Numbered from the stretch's first letter, positions 1 to 6,141 are shown. The stretch: DNA of 6,542 nucleotides from Clostridia bacterium (GCA_017624795.1 JAGAMJ010000151.1:1-6542); one strand, 5' to 3'. The notes: a model not told the origin generated them from the sequence alone. Made by a program: numbers and translations.

Positions 1-2440
1 GAGCTTACTGTCGGGGACGCTCTCGGTCACGCTTGACGACGGGGCGAACACCGACGCGCTTTTTCGCCGCTTGCAGGCGGCGCTGCGGCGCGCGGGCTAC
101 GGGCTTGAAAAAAAGGGCGAGCAGGGCGAGGCGCTGCGCGCCGCCCGTGAGCGCAGGCGCGAGATGGCACGGCTGATCGCCGCCCTTTCGCTGACGGCTC
201 TTTTGATGGTCGTGGCGATGTGGCATATGACGCCGCTGCCCGCCGTCGGGTTTCTTGACGCCGCGCGCTATCCCGTGGCGTTCTGGTGCGTGCAGGCGGT
301 GCTGACCTTTGCGGTGCTTTTTTTGGAAAGGCACTTTTTCCGCGGCGGCTTCTCGGCACTTTTCCATCGCTCGCCAAACATGGACTCGCTCGTCGCGCTC
401 GGCTCTGCTTCGGCGGCGGTCTACGGGCTTGTCGCGGGGGGCTTTATCCTCTACGGCACGGCGGTGGGCGATGCGGCGACGGTGCATCGCTATCTGCACG
501 AATTGTATATGGAATCGGCGGCGATGATCCTTTCGCTGGTTTCACTTGGAAAGTTTTTAGAGGGAAGGGCAAGAAGAAGCGCCGCGGGCGCGGTCCGTGC
601 CCTGATCGCCGAGGAGTCCGCCACCGCGCGCTTGCTCACCGACGGGGGCGAGGTCGAGGTGCTGTTGGAGGAGCTGACCGTCGGCGCGATGATCCTTGTC
701 CGCGAGGGTGAAAAGATCCCCGCCGACGGCGTGGTACAGCAGGGTAAGGGTTGCGTCAACGAGGCGATGCTGACGGGCGAATCGCTGCCCCGCACCGTGT
801 GCGCGGGCGAGCGCGTCGCGGGTGCGACGGTTTTGGAGGAAGGGACGCTTGTCGTTCTTGTCGACCGCGTCGGCGAGGAAAGCACCCTGCGCCGCATCGC
901 GGCGCTTTTGGAGGAAACGGCGGCGACCAAAGCGCCCGCGCAGCGGCTTGCCGATAAGGTCAGCGCCGTATTCGTGCCCGTGGTGCTTGGCATTTCGCTG
1001 CTTACCGCCCTTATCTGGCTGCTCGTTTCAAGGGATCCGTCTATCGCCTTCCGCACGGCGGTTTCGGTGCTGGTCATCTCTTGCCCGTGCGCGCTGGGGC
1101 TTGCGACGCCCACCGCCATTATGGTCGGCAGCGGTCGCGGCGCGCGGTTCGGTATTTTATTCAAAAGCGCCGAGGCGCTGGAAACGCTTGCCACCACCAA
1201 ATATCTGCTGACCGATAAAACGGGCACGCTGACGCGGGGCGAGATGACGGTGACCGACTGCATCGCGCTGTCGGGCGAGATAGAGGAATTGCAGGCGCTT
1301 GCCGCCTCGATCGAGGCACTTTCCGCCCACCCCGTGGCAAAGCCCGTGGCGGCGCTTTCAAGCGCGCGAGCGCCGTTGGAGGATTTCACCTCTCATACGG
1401 GACTCGGACTGTCGGCAAGGCAACCCGACGGCACCTTGGTGCTTGCCGGGCGCAGAGCGCTCTTTTCCGCGGTGGAAGGCGCGCCAGCGCTCTCCGAGGA
1501 CGCCGAGCAGACCGCCCGATCGCTTGAAAATGAGGGAAAAAGCGCGATCCTTGTGTCAAAGGGCGACACGGTGCTTGGCTGCATCGCCGTGGCGGATACC
1601 TTACGCGAGGATAGCGGCAAGGCGGTAGAGGGCTTTGAGCGCGCGGGCGTTCGGGTGGTGATGCTGACGGGCGACAATCCCGCAGCCGCCGGCAAGATCG
1701 CCGCCGAGGCGGCGATCAAGGAGCTTTGCGCCGAGCTGCTTCCAAACGACAAGGAGCGCATCGCCAGAGAATATACCGAAAAGGGCGTCACCGCGATGGT
1801 GGGTGACGGCATCAACGACGCGCCCGCACTTGCGCGCGCCGACGTGGGGCTTGCCATCGGGGCGGGAACTGCCGTCGCCGTGGAGTCGGCGGGGGTGGTG
1901 CTGACGGGCAACTCGCTTTGCGACGCGCTTGCCGCCTTGGAATTGGGGCGTGCCACCAGACGCAACATCAAGCAAAATCTGCTTTGGGCGCTGCTTTACA
2001 ATATCGTTTGTATCCCTGTGGCGGCGGGCGTGTTTTACGCGCCGTTTGGGCTCTTACTCACGCCCATGATCGCATCGGCGGCGATGAGCTGCTCGTCGGT
2101 GTTTGTGGTACTGAACGCACTGCGCCTTTCGCGCTTCGTGCCCCCTTCGCTGCGAGAGCGAGAGCACGAGCGCCGCGCGCGTGAAAAACAAATCAGAACG
2201 GAGGATGAAAAAATGTTTGGAAAAAAGAAGGAAACGGCGACAACCGTGCTTTCGGTCGAGGGTATGATGTGCGGACACTGCGCCGCCCGTGTGGAAAAGG
2301 CGCTTGCCGCCGTCAAGGGCGTTGAGAGCGTCACGGTCGATCTTGAAAAAAAGACCGTGAGCGTTGTTGCCACGGCGAGGACTTCTGCCGAGCAAATGAA
2401 AAAGGCGATCACCGACGCGGGCTACACCGTCGCGGAGTGA
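1..2440 (+). CDS. copA: Copper-exporting P1B-type ATPase CopA, 5'-truncated, with C-terminal HMA domain
   Basis: Membrane ATPase that pumps Cu(I) (possibly Ag(I)) out of the cytoplasm. The frame is open to the left edge from base 2, so the real start lies outside the window. The TTG at 71 is not the start, because codons before it encode the second half of an N-terminal HMA domain (LLSGTLSV, then AALRRAGYGL). The P1B core follows in order: two N-terminal helices (about nt 170-330), helices M1/M2, actuator TGES (773-784), helix M4 with the CPC metal site (1082-1090), phosphorylation motif DKTGT (1214-1228), the HP motif of the nucleotide domain (His at 1328), TGDN, GDGIND (1802-1819), then helices with YN and MSCSS, which are P1B-1 (Cu+) signatures. 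A basic linker leads to a second HMA domain with GMMCGHC (Cys codons at 2270 and 2279). One oddity is GTAVAVESAG, where GTD is usual after the hinge. Substrate is inferred from motifs. Family assignment is firm. Confidence 0.97.
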   Translation, partial: SLLSGTLSVTLDDGANTDALFRRLQAALRRAGYGLEKKGEQGEALRAARERRREMARLIAALSLTALLMVVAMWHMTPLPAVGFLDAARYPVAFWCVQAVLTFAVLFLERHFFRGGFSALFHRSPNMDSLVALGSASAAVYGLVAGGFILYGTAVGDAATVHRYLHELYMESAAMILSLVSLGKFLEGRARRSAAGAVRALIAEESATARLLTDGGEVEVLLEELTVGAMILVREGEKIPADGVVQQGKGCVNEAMLTGESLPRTVCAGERVAGATVLEEGTLVVLVDRVGEESTLRRIAALLEETAATKAPAQRLADKVSAVFVPVVLGISLLTALIWLLVSRDPSIAFRTAVSVLVISCPCALGLATPTAIMVGSGRGARFGILFKSAEALETLATTKYLLTDKTGTLTRGEMTVTDCIALSGEIEELQALAASIEALSAHPVAKPVAALSSARAPLEDFTSHTGLGLSARQPDGTLVLAGRRALFSAVEGAPALSEDAEQTARSLENEGKSAILVSKGDTVLGCIAVADTLREDSGKAVEGFERAGVRVVMLTGDNPAAAGKIAAEAAIKELCAELLPNDKERIAREYTEKGVTAMVGDGINDAPALARADVGLAIGAGTAVAVESAGVVLTGNSLCDALAALELGRATRRNIKQNLLWALLYNIVCIPVAAGVFYAPFGLLLTPMIASAAMSCSSVFVVLNALRLSRFVPPSLREREHERRAREKQIRTEDEKMFGKKKETATTVLSVEGMMCGHCAARVEKALAAVKGVESVTVDLEKKTVSVVATARTSAEQMKKAITDAGYTVAE
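2194..2212 (+). promoter_or_regulatory. Internal ribosome-binding site before the CopZ-like domain
   Basis: GGAGG at 2200-2204 sits 8 nt before the in-frame ATG at 2213, within copA. The 13 bases at 2194-2206 (CAGAACGGAGGAT) are identical to the 13 bases before the pfs start in this window (3636-3624, minus strand), with the same spacing to the ATG. That supports a working initiation site rather than a chance purine run in coding sequence. Confidence 0.6.
2213..2440 (+). CDS. copZ: Putative free copper chaperone (CopZ-like) from an internal in-frame start
   Basis: A 75-residue HMA-domain protein, nested in frame at the 3' end of copA. It begins MFGKKKE, carries the Cu(I)-binding MxCxxC loop as GMMCGHC (Cys20 and Cys23), continues with ARVEKAL and GVESVTVDLEKKTVSV, and ends in DAGYTVAE. 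This is the beta-alpha-beta-beta-alpha-beta pattern and typical full length of a stand-alone CopZ. The ATG is preceded by GGAGG with an 8-nt spacer, unusual inside a coding sequence, and the preceding codons (REKQIRTEDEK) read like a translated intergenic gap. Inference: this is either a once-separate copZ fused to copA by loss of a stop codon, or a dual-output gene making both the fused domain and a free chaperone. That it is a real HMA domain is near certain. That it is separately translated is inferred from the ribosome-binding site alone. Confidence 0.55.
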   Translation: MFGKKKETATTVLSVEGMMCGHCAARVEKALAAVKGVESVTVDLEKKTVSVVATARTSAEQMKKAITDAGYTVAE

Positions 2441-2450
2441 GGATAAAAGC

Positions 2451-2490
2451 AAACAGGAGCTTGACTGCGCGCAGTCAAGCTCCTGTTTTT
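2451..2490 (+). terminator. Rho-independent terminator of copA, perfect 38-nt palindrome
   Basis: The left arm (2451-2469) is the exact reverse complement of the right arm (2470-2488), and a T-run ends at 2490. It begins 10 nt after the copA stop. In RNA the centre would open to a small GC loop, leaving a stem of about 17 bp. Read from the minus strand, the hairpin is followed by TTTGCTTTTA, so it could also stop transcripts arriving from the convergent pfs side. No better terminator is seen for that operon. Confidence 0.9.
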
Positions 2491-2506
2491 ATTGACATCT
2501 TATCTG

Positions 2507-2518
2507 CCGCTAACGCGG
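2507..2518. repeat. Small palindrome, possible remnant of the intergenic repeat
   Basis: CCGC-TAAC-GCGG is identical to the first hairpin of the inverted repeat copy near 2822-2833, including the loop, and is flanked by similar bases (ATC before, GT after). The rest of the element is not recognisable here, so this may be an eroded copy or a coincidence of 12 bases. Confidence 0.3.
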
Positions 2519-2551
2519 TTTGTTGTTAGAAATAATTCTTTGAAGCACAAA

Positions 2552-2628
2552 ACTACTCATCCACCGCAAGCGGTCCCCCTTCCCTCACAAGGGAAGGCGA
2601 ACGGAGTCCATAGACTTTCAATAGACGG
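2552..2628 (+). repeat. Palindrome-rich intergenic repeat, copy 1
   Basis: Starts ACTACTCATCCACCGC and ends CAATAGACGG. It contains two hairpins: CCGC-AA-GCGG, and CCTTCCCT-CACA-AGGGAAGG with an 8-bp stem. It matches copy 2 at 73 of 77 positions by eye, without gaps, 101 nt away. No protein is encoded; the short open frame across it is repetitive and lacks a ribosome-binding site. From general knowledge, elements of this style (CCACCGC..GCGGTCCCC plus a CCTTCCC hairpin) are common between genes in gut Clostridia. They resemble REP or MITE-type elements, and no mobility protein is visible here. Confidence 0.85.
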
Positions 2629-2652
2629 GATGCGAGTTCTTTGCGCCGAGGG

Positions 2653-2729
2653 ACTACTCATCCACCGCAAGCGGTCCCCCTTCCCTCACAAGGGAAGGCA
2701 AACAGAGTCCATCGTCTTTCAATAGACGG
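2653..2729 (+). repeat. Palindrome-rich intergenic repeat, copy 2
   Basis: Direct copy of the element at 2552-2628, about 95% identical by eye. The differences cluster between the second hairpin and the terminal CAATAGACGG. It also pairs with the inverted copy 3: bases 2653-2699 can pair with 2796-2844, and 2720-2730 with 2764-2774, forming one long hairpin around a loop at 2731-2763. Confidence 0.85.
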
Positions 2730-2763
2730 AAGCTTGCAAATGCTTTTGGGCGAATTTTTATTG

Positions 2764-2844
2764 TCCGTCTATTGTCAAAAGCGACAAGTTTAGTGGCCTT
2801 CCCTTGTGAGGGAAGGGGGACCGCGTTAGCGGTGGATGAGTAGT
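2764..2844 (-). repeat. Palindrome-rich intergenic repeat, copy 3 (inverted)
   Basis: On the minus strand it reads ACTACTCATCCACCGC, then a first hairpin with TAAC instead of AA as its loop, then the same CCTTCCCT-CACA-AGGGAAGG hairpin, a diverged middle, and the same end CAATAGACGGA. The stem of the first hairpin is kept while its loop changes, which suggests the fold matters more than the exact sequence. Confidence 0.8.
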
Positions 2845-2883
2845 ATCCGCGACCAACAATGGAGCAGTGCACAACCCGTAGGG

Positions 2884-2902
2884 CGGCGGCTGGCTGTCGC
2901 CG
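2884..2902. repeat. GC-rich hairpin just downstream of pfs
   Basis: CGGCGGC (2884-2890) pairs with GTCGCCG (2896-2902) through a 5-nt loop, with one G-U pair on the plus strand. It lies about 14 nt past the pfs stop, but no T-run follows on the minus strand, so it is not a standard intrinsic terminator. It resembles the GTAGGGCGG-type intergenic palindromes of gut Clostridia, a comparison made from memory. Confidence 0.4.
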
Positions 2903-2915
2903 TTTCGACCGCGTT

Positions 2916-3617
2916 TTAATCCCCCAATCGCTTCACAAACTCGCGCGTGAGCGCGACCGAGCGCTTGGCAGCGAGCCCCACGAACTGTGAAAACTCCATG
3001 CCGTCACCCCCGTCGGAGATGGCGCGCAGCACCGCAAAGGGTACGCCGTTGGTATAGGCGACCTGCCCGATGGCGGCACCCTCCATCTCGCAAGCGGCGG
3101 CATCGAATTGCGCCGCGATCCGCGCCTTGTCCGCGTCGCGCGCGACGAACAGATCGCCCGAGGCGACCGTGCCCACAAGGGTGTTCAGCCCCGTTGCCTT
3201 GGCGGCGGCGGTGAGGTTGTCCAGCAGTGCCTTGTCCGCGGGGATCTTAATGATATTCAGCCCCGAGATCAGCCCCACGGGATCGCCCAGCGCCGAGGTG
3301 TCCATATCGTGCTGCACGACAAAGTCGGCAAGCACCACGTCGCCCACCGTAAGCCCCTTGGCAAGTCCGCCCGCAACGCCCGTGTTTAAGAGCGCCGTCA
3401 CGCCAAAGTGCAATATCATCGCCTCGGCGCAAAGCGCCGCGGCGACCTTGCCGACGCCGCATGTGGCGCAAACGACGGGAAAACCCTCCAACAGTCCCTT
3501 CGTGAAGCGGATCCCGCTGACCGTTTCCTCGCTCGTGTCTGTCATTTGGGCACGAAGCCCCTCGGTTTCAATTTCCATCGCGCCGATGATGCCGATAAGC
3601 GGTGCTTTATATTGCAT
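2916..3617 (-). CDS. mtnN: 5'-methylthioadenosine/S-adenosylhomocysteine nucleosidase (Pfs)
   Basis: Cytoplasmic hydrolase that splits adenine from S-adenosylhomocysteine (giving S-ribosylhomocysteine, the LuxS substrate) and from methylthioadenosine. It has 233 residues, normal for the family. Visible features are the N-terminal GIIGAMEIE (Glu17 aligns with the catalytic Glu12 of the E. coli enzyme), NTGVAGGL, VVLADFVVQHD, GTVASGDLF, the substrate-binding CEMEGAA (Glu177, Met178, Glu179), and AISD (Asp202, matching catalytic Asp197). The ATG at 3617 was chosen because the homology starts there and GGAGG lies 8 nt upstream; an in-frame extension upstream only overlaps luxS and looks unlike the family. 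It overlaps the end of luxS by 11 nt in another frame and is last in the alr-araC-luxS-mtnN operon. Confidence 0.96.
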   Translation of the reverse strand: MQYKAPLIGIIGAMEIETEGLRAQMTDTSEETVSGIRFTKGLLEGFPVVCATCGVGKVAAALCAEAMILHFGVTALLNTGVAGGLAKGLTVGDVVLADFVVQHDMDTSALGDPVGLISGLNIIKIPADKALLDNLTAAAKATGLNTLVGTVASGDLFVARDADKARIAAQFDAAACEMEGAAIGQVAYTNGVPFAVLRAISDGGDGMEFSQFVGLAAKRSVALTREFVKRLGD

Positions 3618-4062
3618 AATCAAATCCTCCGTTCTGTTGCTCCAATACCGCAAGAAAGGCGGCACATTCGCGTTTCGCGTCGTCAATATCAAGGTCCAGA
3701 TAATTGCCGCATTCCTTGCGCGTCGCGCCGAACACGGCACCCTTGTGCGCGACGGTGTCGGCAAGCGCCTTTTTCAGCGCGTTTTTCACGGCCTCGGGCG
3801 CAAGATCGCGCGTGAGCAGGTAAAAGCCCGTCCGACAGCCCATCGGGCCGAAATAGATCACCTGCTCGCCGATCTCGCCGTTTCGAAGCAGGGTGGCAAG
3901 CATATGCTCGACCGAGTGCATGGTGCGGCTGTCCATATAATCGCCGCCGTTTGGCGTGCGGGTGCGTAGGTCAAAGGTGGTGATGTCCCCGTCGATGCGC
4001 GAAATATACATACCGGGTGTGATCTTGTCGTGATCCACCGAAAAGGACGCGATGCGTTTCAT
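3607..4062 (-). CDS. luxS: S-ribosylhomocysteine lyase LuxS (autoinducer-2 synthase)
   Basis: Metalloenzyme that cleaves S-ribosylhomocysteine to homocysteine and DPD, which cyclises to autoinducer-2. It has 151 residues, slightly under the usual 155-160. The family signatures are all present: metal ligands in HSVEH (His49, His53) and Cys118 of KECGNY, with catalytic Glu52 in the same HxxEH motif; the catalytic cysteine Cys76 in GPMGCRTGFY; TTFDLR with Arg33; and the N-terminal MKRIASFSVDH. It therefore looks active. The ATG overlaps the stop of the upstream AraC-type gene as ATGA, with AAAGGA 8 nt upstream. It sits directly before mtnN, which makes its substrate, so together they form the two-step SAH detoxification and homocysteine recycling branch. 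No AI-2 receptor or importer (LuxP, LsrB) is in the window, so signalling use is open. Confidence 0.97.
   Translation of the reverse strand: MKRIASFSVDHDKITPGMYISRIDGDITTFDLRTRTPNGGDYMDSRTMHSVEHMLATLLRNGEIGEQVIYFGPMGCRTGFYLLTRDLAPEAVKNALKKALADTVAHKGAVFGATRKECGNYLDLDIDDAKRECAAFLAVLEQQNGGFDYAI
3618..3636 (-). promoter_or_regulatory. Ribosome-binding site of mtnN inside luxS
   Basis: GGAGG at 3630-3626 lies 8 nt before the ATG and decides the start. It falls within the last luxS codons, so ribosomes finishing luxS are delivered next to the mtnN start. Its 13-base context is the same as that of the internal site in copA. Confidence 0.8.
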
Positions 4063-4916
4063 AGTTCAGTTCCTTTCTTGATCAATTGGATAGAGTGGAT
4101 AGAGGGCGTATCGGTAAAGCCGCTGACGCGGCGGTATTCGCTTGGCGTCAGGCCCATTTGCTTTGAAAAGGCGCGGTTGAAGGTGCGCAGCGTGCCAAAG
4201 CCCACAAGACTGCCGATCTCGGTGATCGAGCGGTCGTTGGCTTTGAGAAAGGCACACGCCGACGACACGCGCAGCGAGTTGATATAGTCGTTAAAGCTCA
4301 TTTTCAGCTTGTCCGAGAACAGGTGCGAGATATAGTAGCGGCTGATGTGCAGCTCCTCCTCCAAAAGGGCAAGAGAGAGCTCCTTTGTGTAATTGTGCGC
4401 GCAGAAATTGACCACCGCTTTGAGCGCGTGGGAATCCCCCGTCAAGGTCTTGTTTAATTCCATAAGGGACAACAGCTTACCCAGCAGCGCCAAGAGATAG
4501 CCGCCGCGGCGGAACCTTGCAAATGGGGTGTCGTCGTTGCCAAGGGCGATCAGGTGCCTCGCAAGGGCAAGCACCTCCTTGTCCTTTGCCGCGCCGCGCA
4601 GCAGCGCCGACGCGGGGATAAAATCCGAAAAGATCGAGGAAAGCTCGGGCAGGATCTCGGGGTTGATCAAAAAGATGTAATAGCGTTCCTCGTCAAAGGA
4701 CTTGTAGCGGTGGATCTGGTTGGGGAAGGTGATAAATGCGTCCCCCGCTTGCAGATCCACGCGCTCGGTGTCGCAAAAGGCGGTGGAGCGCCCGTCCAGG
4801 AACAGCACGAGTTCAAGGTGTGAGTGCAAATGGGCGGAGAAGTGAAGACGGCTGTTTCCGTCGCTGCAATCGCGGCAGCTCAGGTCGTCGGTTCGGTTTT
4901 CGTAAAAAGCGATCAT
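4059..4916 (-). CDS. AraC-family transcriptional regulator with N-terminal cupin sensor domain
   Basis: A 285-residue regulator. Residues about 1-100 form an AraC-type cupin: AHLHSHLELVLFLDG (His29, His31, His33), then LQAGDAFITFPNQIHRY. The C-terminal part (about 165-265) has two helix-turn-helix motifs: LSLALLEEELHISRYYISHLF followed, after SFNDYINSLR, by SITEIGSLVGFGTLRTFNRAF, ending with the diagnostic GLTPSEYRR. It should bind DNA as a dimer and respond to a small ligand; the ligand cannot be told from sequence. The start at 4916 overlaps the alr stop as ATGA, with AGGAG 6 nt upstream, and its own stop overlaps the luxS start. The frame stays open upstream, but that part is antisense-like arginine-rich sequence inside alr. 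Being co-translated with luxS and mtnN suggests control of, or by, the methyl cycle or AI-2; this is inference. Confidence 0.94.
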   Translation of the reverse strand: MIAFYENRTDDLSCRDCSDGNSRLHFSAHLHSHLELVLFLDGRSTAFCDTERVDLQAGDAFITFPNQIHRYKSFDEERYYIFLINPEILPELSSIFSDFIPASALLRGAAKDKEVLALARHLIALGNDDTPFARFRRGGYLLALLGKLLSLMELNKTLTGDSHALKAVVNFCAHNYTKELSLALLEEELHISRYYISHLFSDKLKMSFNDYINSLRVSSACAFLKANDRSITEIGSLVGFGTLRTFNRAFSKQMGLTPSEYRRVSGFTDTPSIHSIQLIKKGTEL

Positions 4917-6031
4917 AGCAAGCTCCTTTTTTCTATCTTCGCAAGGCGGGGCGACAGGGCGGTCAGCACCTCGTAGGGAATGGTCGAAAGACGCGCGGCG
5001 ATCTCGGTGGCATCTCGCCACAGACACACCGTGTCGCCCACCGTCGCGGGTGTGTCGGTGAGATCCAGCATCAGCTGGTCCATGCACACTCTGCCGACAA
5101 GCGGAACGGAAAGATCCTCGTCCCCGTGCGTGAGCGTGACCGAAAGCCCCGACAGCGCCCTTGGAAAGCCGTCGGCATAGCCGATGGGCAAAACGCCGAT
5201 GCGGCTTGCCCTTTCTGTCACAAAAGCTCCGCCGTAGCCGATCGGCGTGCCCGCCTCTACCGTGCGGATCTGCACGATCGGCGCGTGCAGCGACAGCACG
5301 GGCGACAGAGGGAGATCGGTTTTGGTTGGGGGAATACCGTAAAGCGCGATCCCGACGCGGATCGCGTCCAGCACGCTTTCTCTCATCGTCAGCGCGGCGG
5401 CAGACGCCGCCGCGTGAGAAAACAGCGGAAAACCCGCGTCTTTGAGGCGATCGCGGCAGGCGCAAAACGCCCGCAGCGCCAGCGCGGTGGCGGCGGTGTC
5501 GCTGTCTGCCGACGGAAAATGGGTATAAAGCCCCGTCGGCAAAAGTCCCCGACGGCGCAGCGTTTGCAAAAGCCCGTCGTCATCACGGGGCGAAAAGCCA
5601 AGACGGCACATACCGCCGTCGATCTTCAAATGAATTTTGAGCCGTGCCTTAACGGCGCTCATCACCGAGGATAGCGCCGCCCCGTATGCGGCGGAAAACA
5701 CCGTTTGCGTGATGCCTGCCGCGGCAAGCGTCGGCGCGCGGTTCGGGGGTGTGTAGCCCAGCACCAGAATGTCGGCGCTCTTGCAAAGCCCCCGCGCTTC
5801 CAGCGCCTCGTCGGGGGTGGCAACGGCAAAAAAATCGCACCCCGCGCGCGCAAGGGCGGGCAGCACCGCCGCCATACCGTGGCCGTAGGCGTTTGCCTTC
5901 ACCACGGCGATGACGCGCGCGTTTTTGTTGACCTCGCGCGCCCTTTCGCGCAGCAGACAAAAATTGCGGACAAGCGCACCGATATCCAGCGCGGCAAAGC
6001 CGCGGTACGGGGAAAAACAGGACTGATACAT
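4913..6031 (-). CDS. alr: Alanine racemase
   Basis: PLP enzyme interconverting L- and D-alanine, supplying D-alanine for peptidoglycan. It has 372 residues, normal for the family. The N-terminal TIM-barrel domain contains the PLP lysine in VVKANAYGHG (Lys45) and KIDGGMCRLGF, where Lys136 and Arg143 match the carbamylated lysine and arginine of the Geobacillus enzyme; DGGM replaces the usual DTGM. RVGIALYG gives Arg225, next to the PLP nitrogen. The C-terminal domain has GYGGAF (Tyr266, the second catalytic base), LPIGYADGFPR and GRVCMDQ. The start at 6031 is supported by AAAGGAG 4 nt upstream and by homology beginning at YRGFAALDIGAL. A longer in-frame version from 6193 would run through the promoter and is rejected. 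It is first gene of the operon, and its stop overlaps the next start. Confidence 0.96.
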   Translation of the reverse strand: MYQSCFSPYRGFAALDIGALVRNFCLLRERAREVNKNARVIAVVKANAYGHGMAAVLPALARAGCDFFAVATPDEALEARGLCKSADILVLGYTPPNRAPTLAAAGITQTVFSAAYGAALSSVMSAVKARLKIHLKIDGGMCRLGFSPRDDDGLLQTLRRRGLLPTGLYTHFPSADSDTAATALALRAFCACRDRLKDAGFPLFSHAAASAAALTMRESVLDAIRVGIALYGIPPTKTDLPLSPVLSLHAPIVQIRTVEAGTPIGYGGAFVTERASRIGVLPIGYADGFPRALSGLSVTLTHGDEDLSVPLVGRVCMDQLMLDLTDTPATVGDTVCLWRDATEIAARLSTIPYEVLTALSPRLAKIEKRSLL

Positions 6032-6047
6032 AGCGCTCCTTTCTGTT

Positions 6048-6076
6048 ATGATACCACAATTTTTGTCTGTTTTCAA
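6048..6076 (-). promoter_or_regulatory. Predicted sigma-A-type promoter of the alr-luxS operon
   Basis: On the minus strand, TTGAAA (6076-6071) and TATCAT (6053-6048) are separated by exactly 17 nt; each hexamer matches the consensus at five of six positions. Transcription should start near 6041-6042, only about 10 nt before the alr ATG, leaving a leader just long enough to hold the Shine-Dalgarno. No other good promoter is seen for the operon. Confidence 0.65.
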
Positions 6077-6141
6077 GTCGAATTGCTCATTTTTTCGCAA
6101 TTTCTTGCATAGAATTGAGAAAAAATCAGGGAGGGGTAGAG

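Noticed and set aside
71..73. TTG as the start codon of copA
   Set aside because: The frame is open to the window edge and the codons before 71 encode recognisable HMA-domain sequence (LLSGTLSV), so the gene begins outside the window.
490..1389. Long minus-strand open frame (about 300 codons) opposite copA, and similar open frames opposite other genes
   Set aside because: These are composition shadows of GC-rich coding DNA: low-complexity Ser/Ala/Arg-rich translations, no ribosome-binding sites and no recognisable domains.
2492..2725. Possible 77-codon gene in the intergenic region
   Set aside because: It runs through two copies of the intergenic repeat, its translation is itself repetitive, and it has no Shine-Dalgarno.
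2552..2844. CRISPR array
   Set aside because: There are only two direct copies, 77 nt long and internally palindromic, with a 24-nt gap and a third copy inverted. This does not fit regular short repeats with unique spacers, and no cas gene is present.
3618..3764. Longer N-terminus for the Pfs nucleosidase
   Set aside because: The extension is luxS read in another frame, has no family similarity, and the start at 3617 has an ideal ribosome-binding site.
4917..5465. Extended N-terminus for the AraC-type regulator
   Set aside because: The upstream part of that frame is arginine-rich sequence antiparallel in character to coding DNA and lies wholly within alr; the cupin domain begins right after 4916.
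6032..6141. SAM, SAH or other methyl-cycle riboswitch before the operon
   Set aside because: The predicted leader is about 10 nt, and I see no conserved riboswitch core in the 110-nt gap. The junctions within the operon have no untranslated space.
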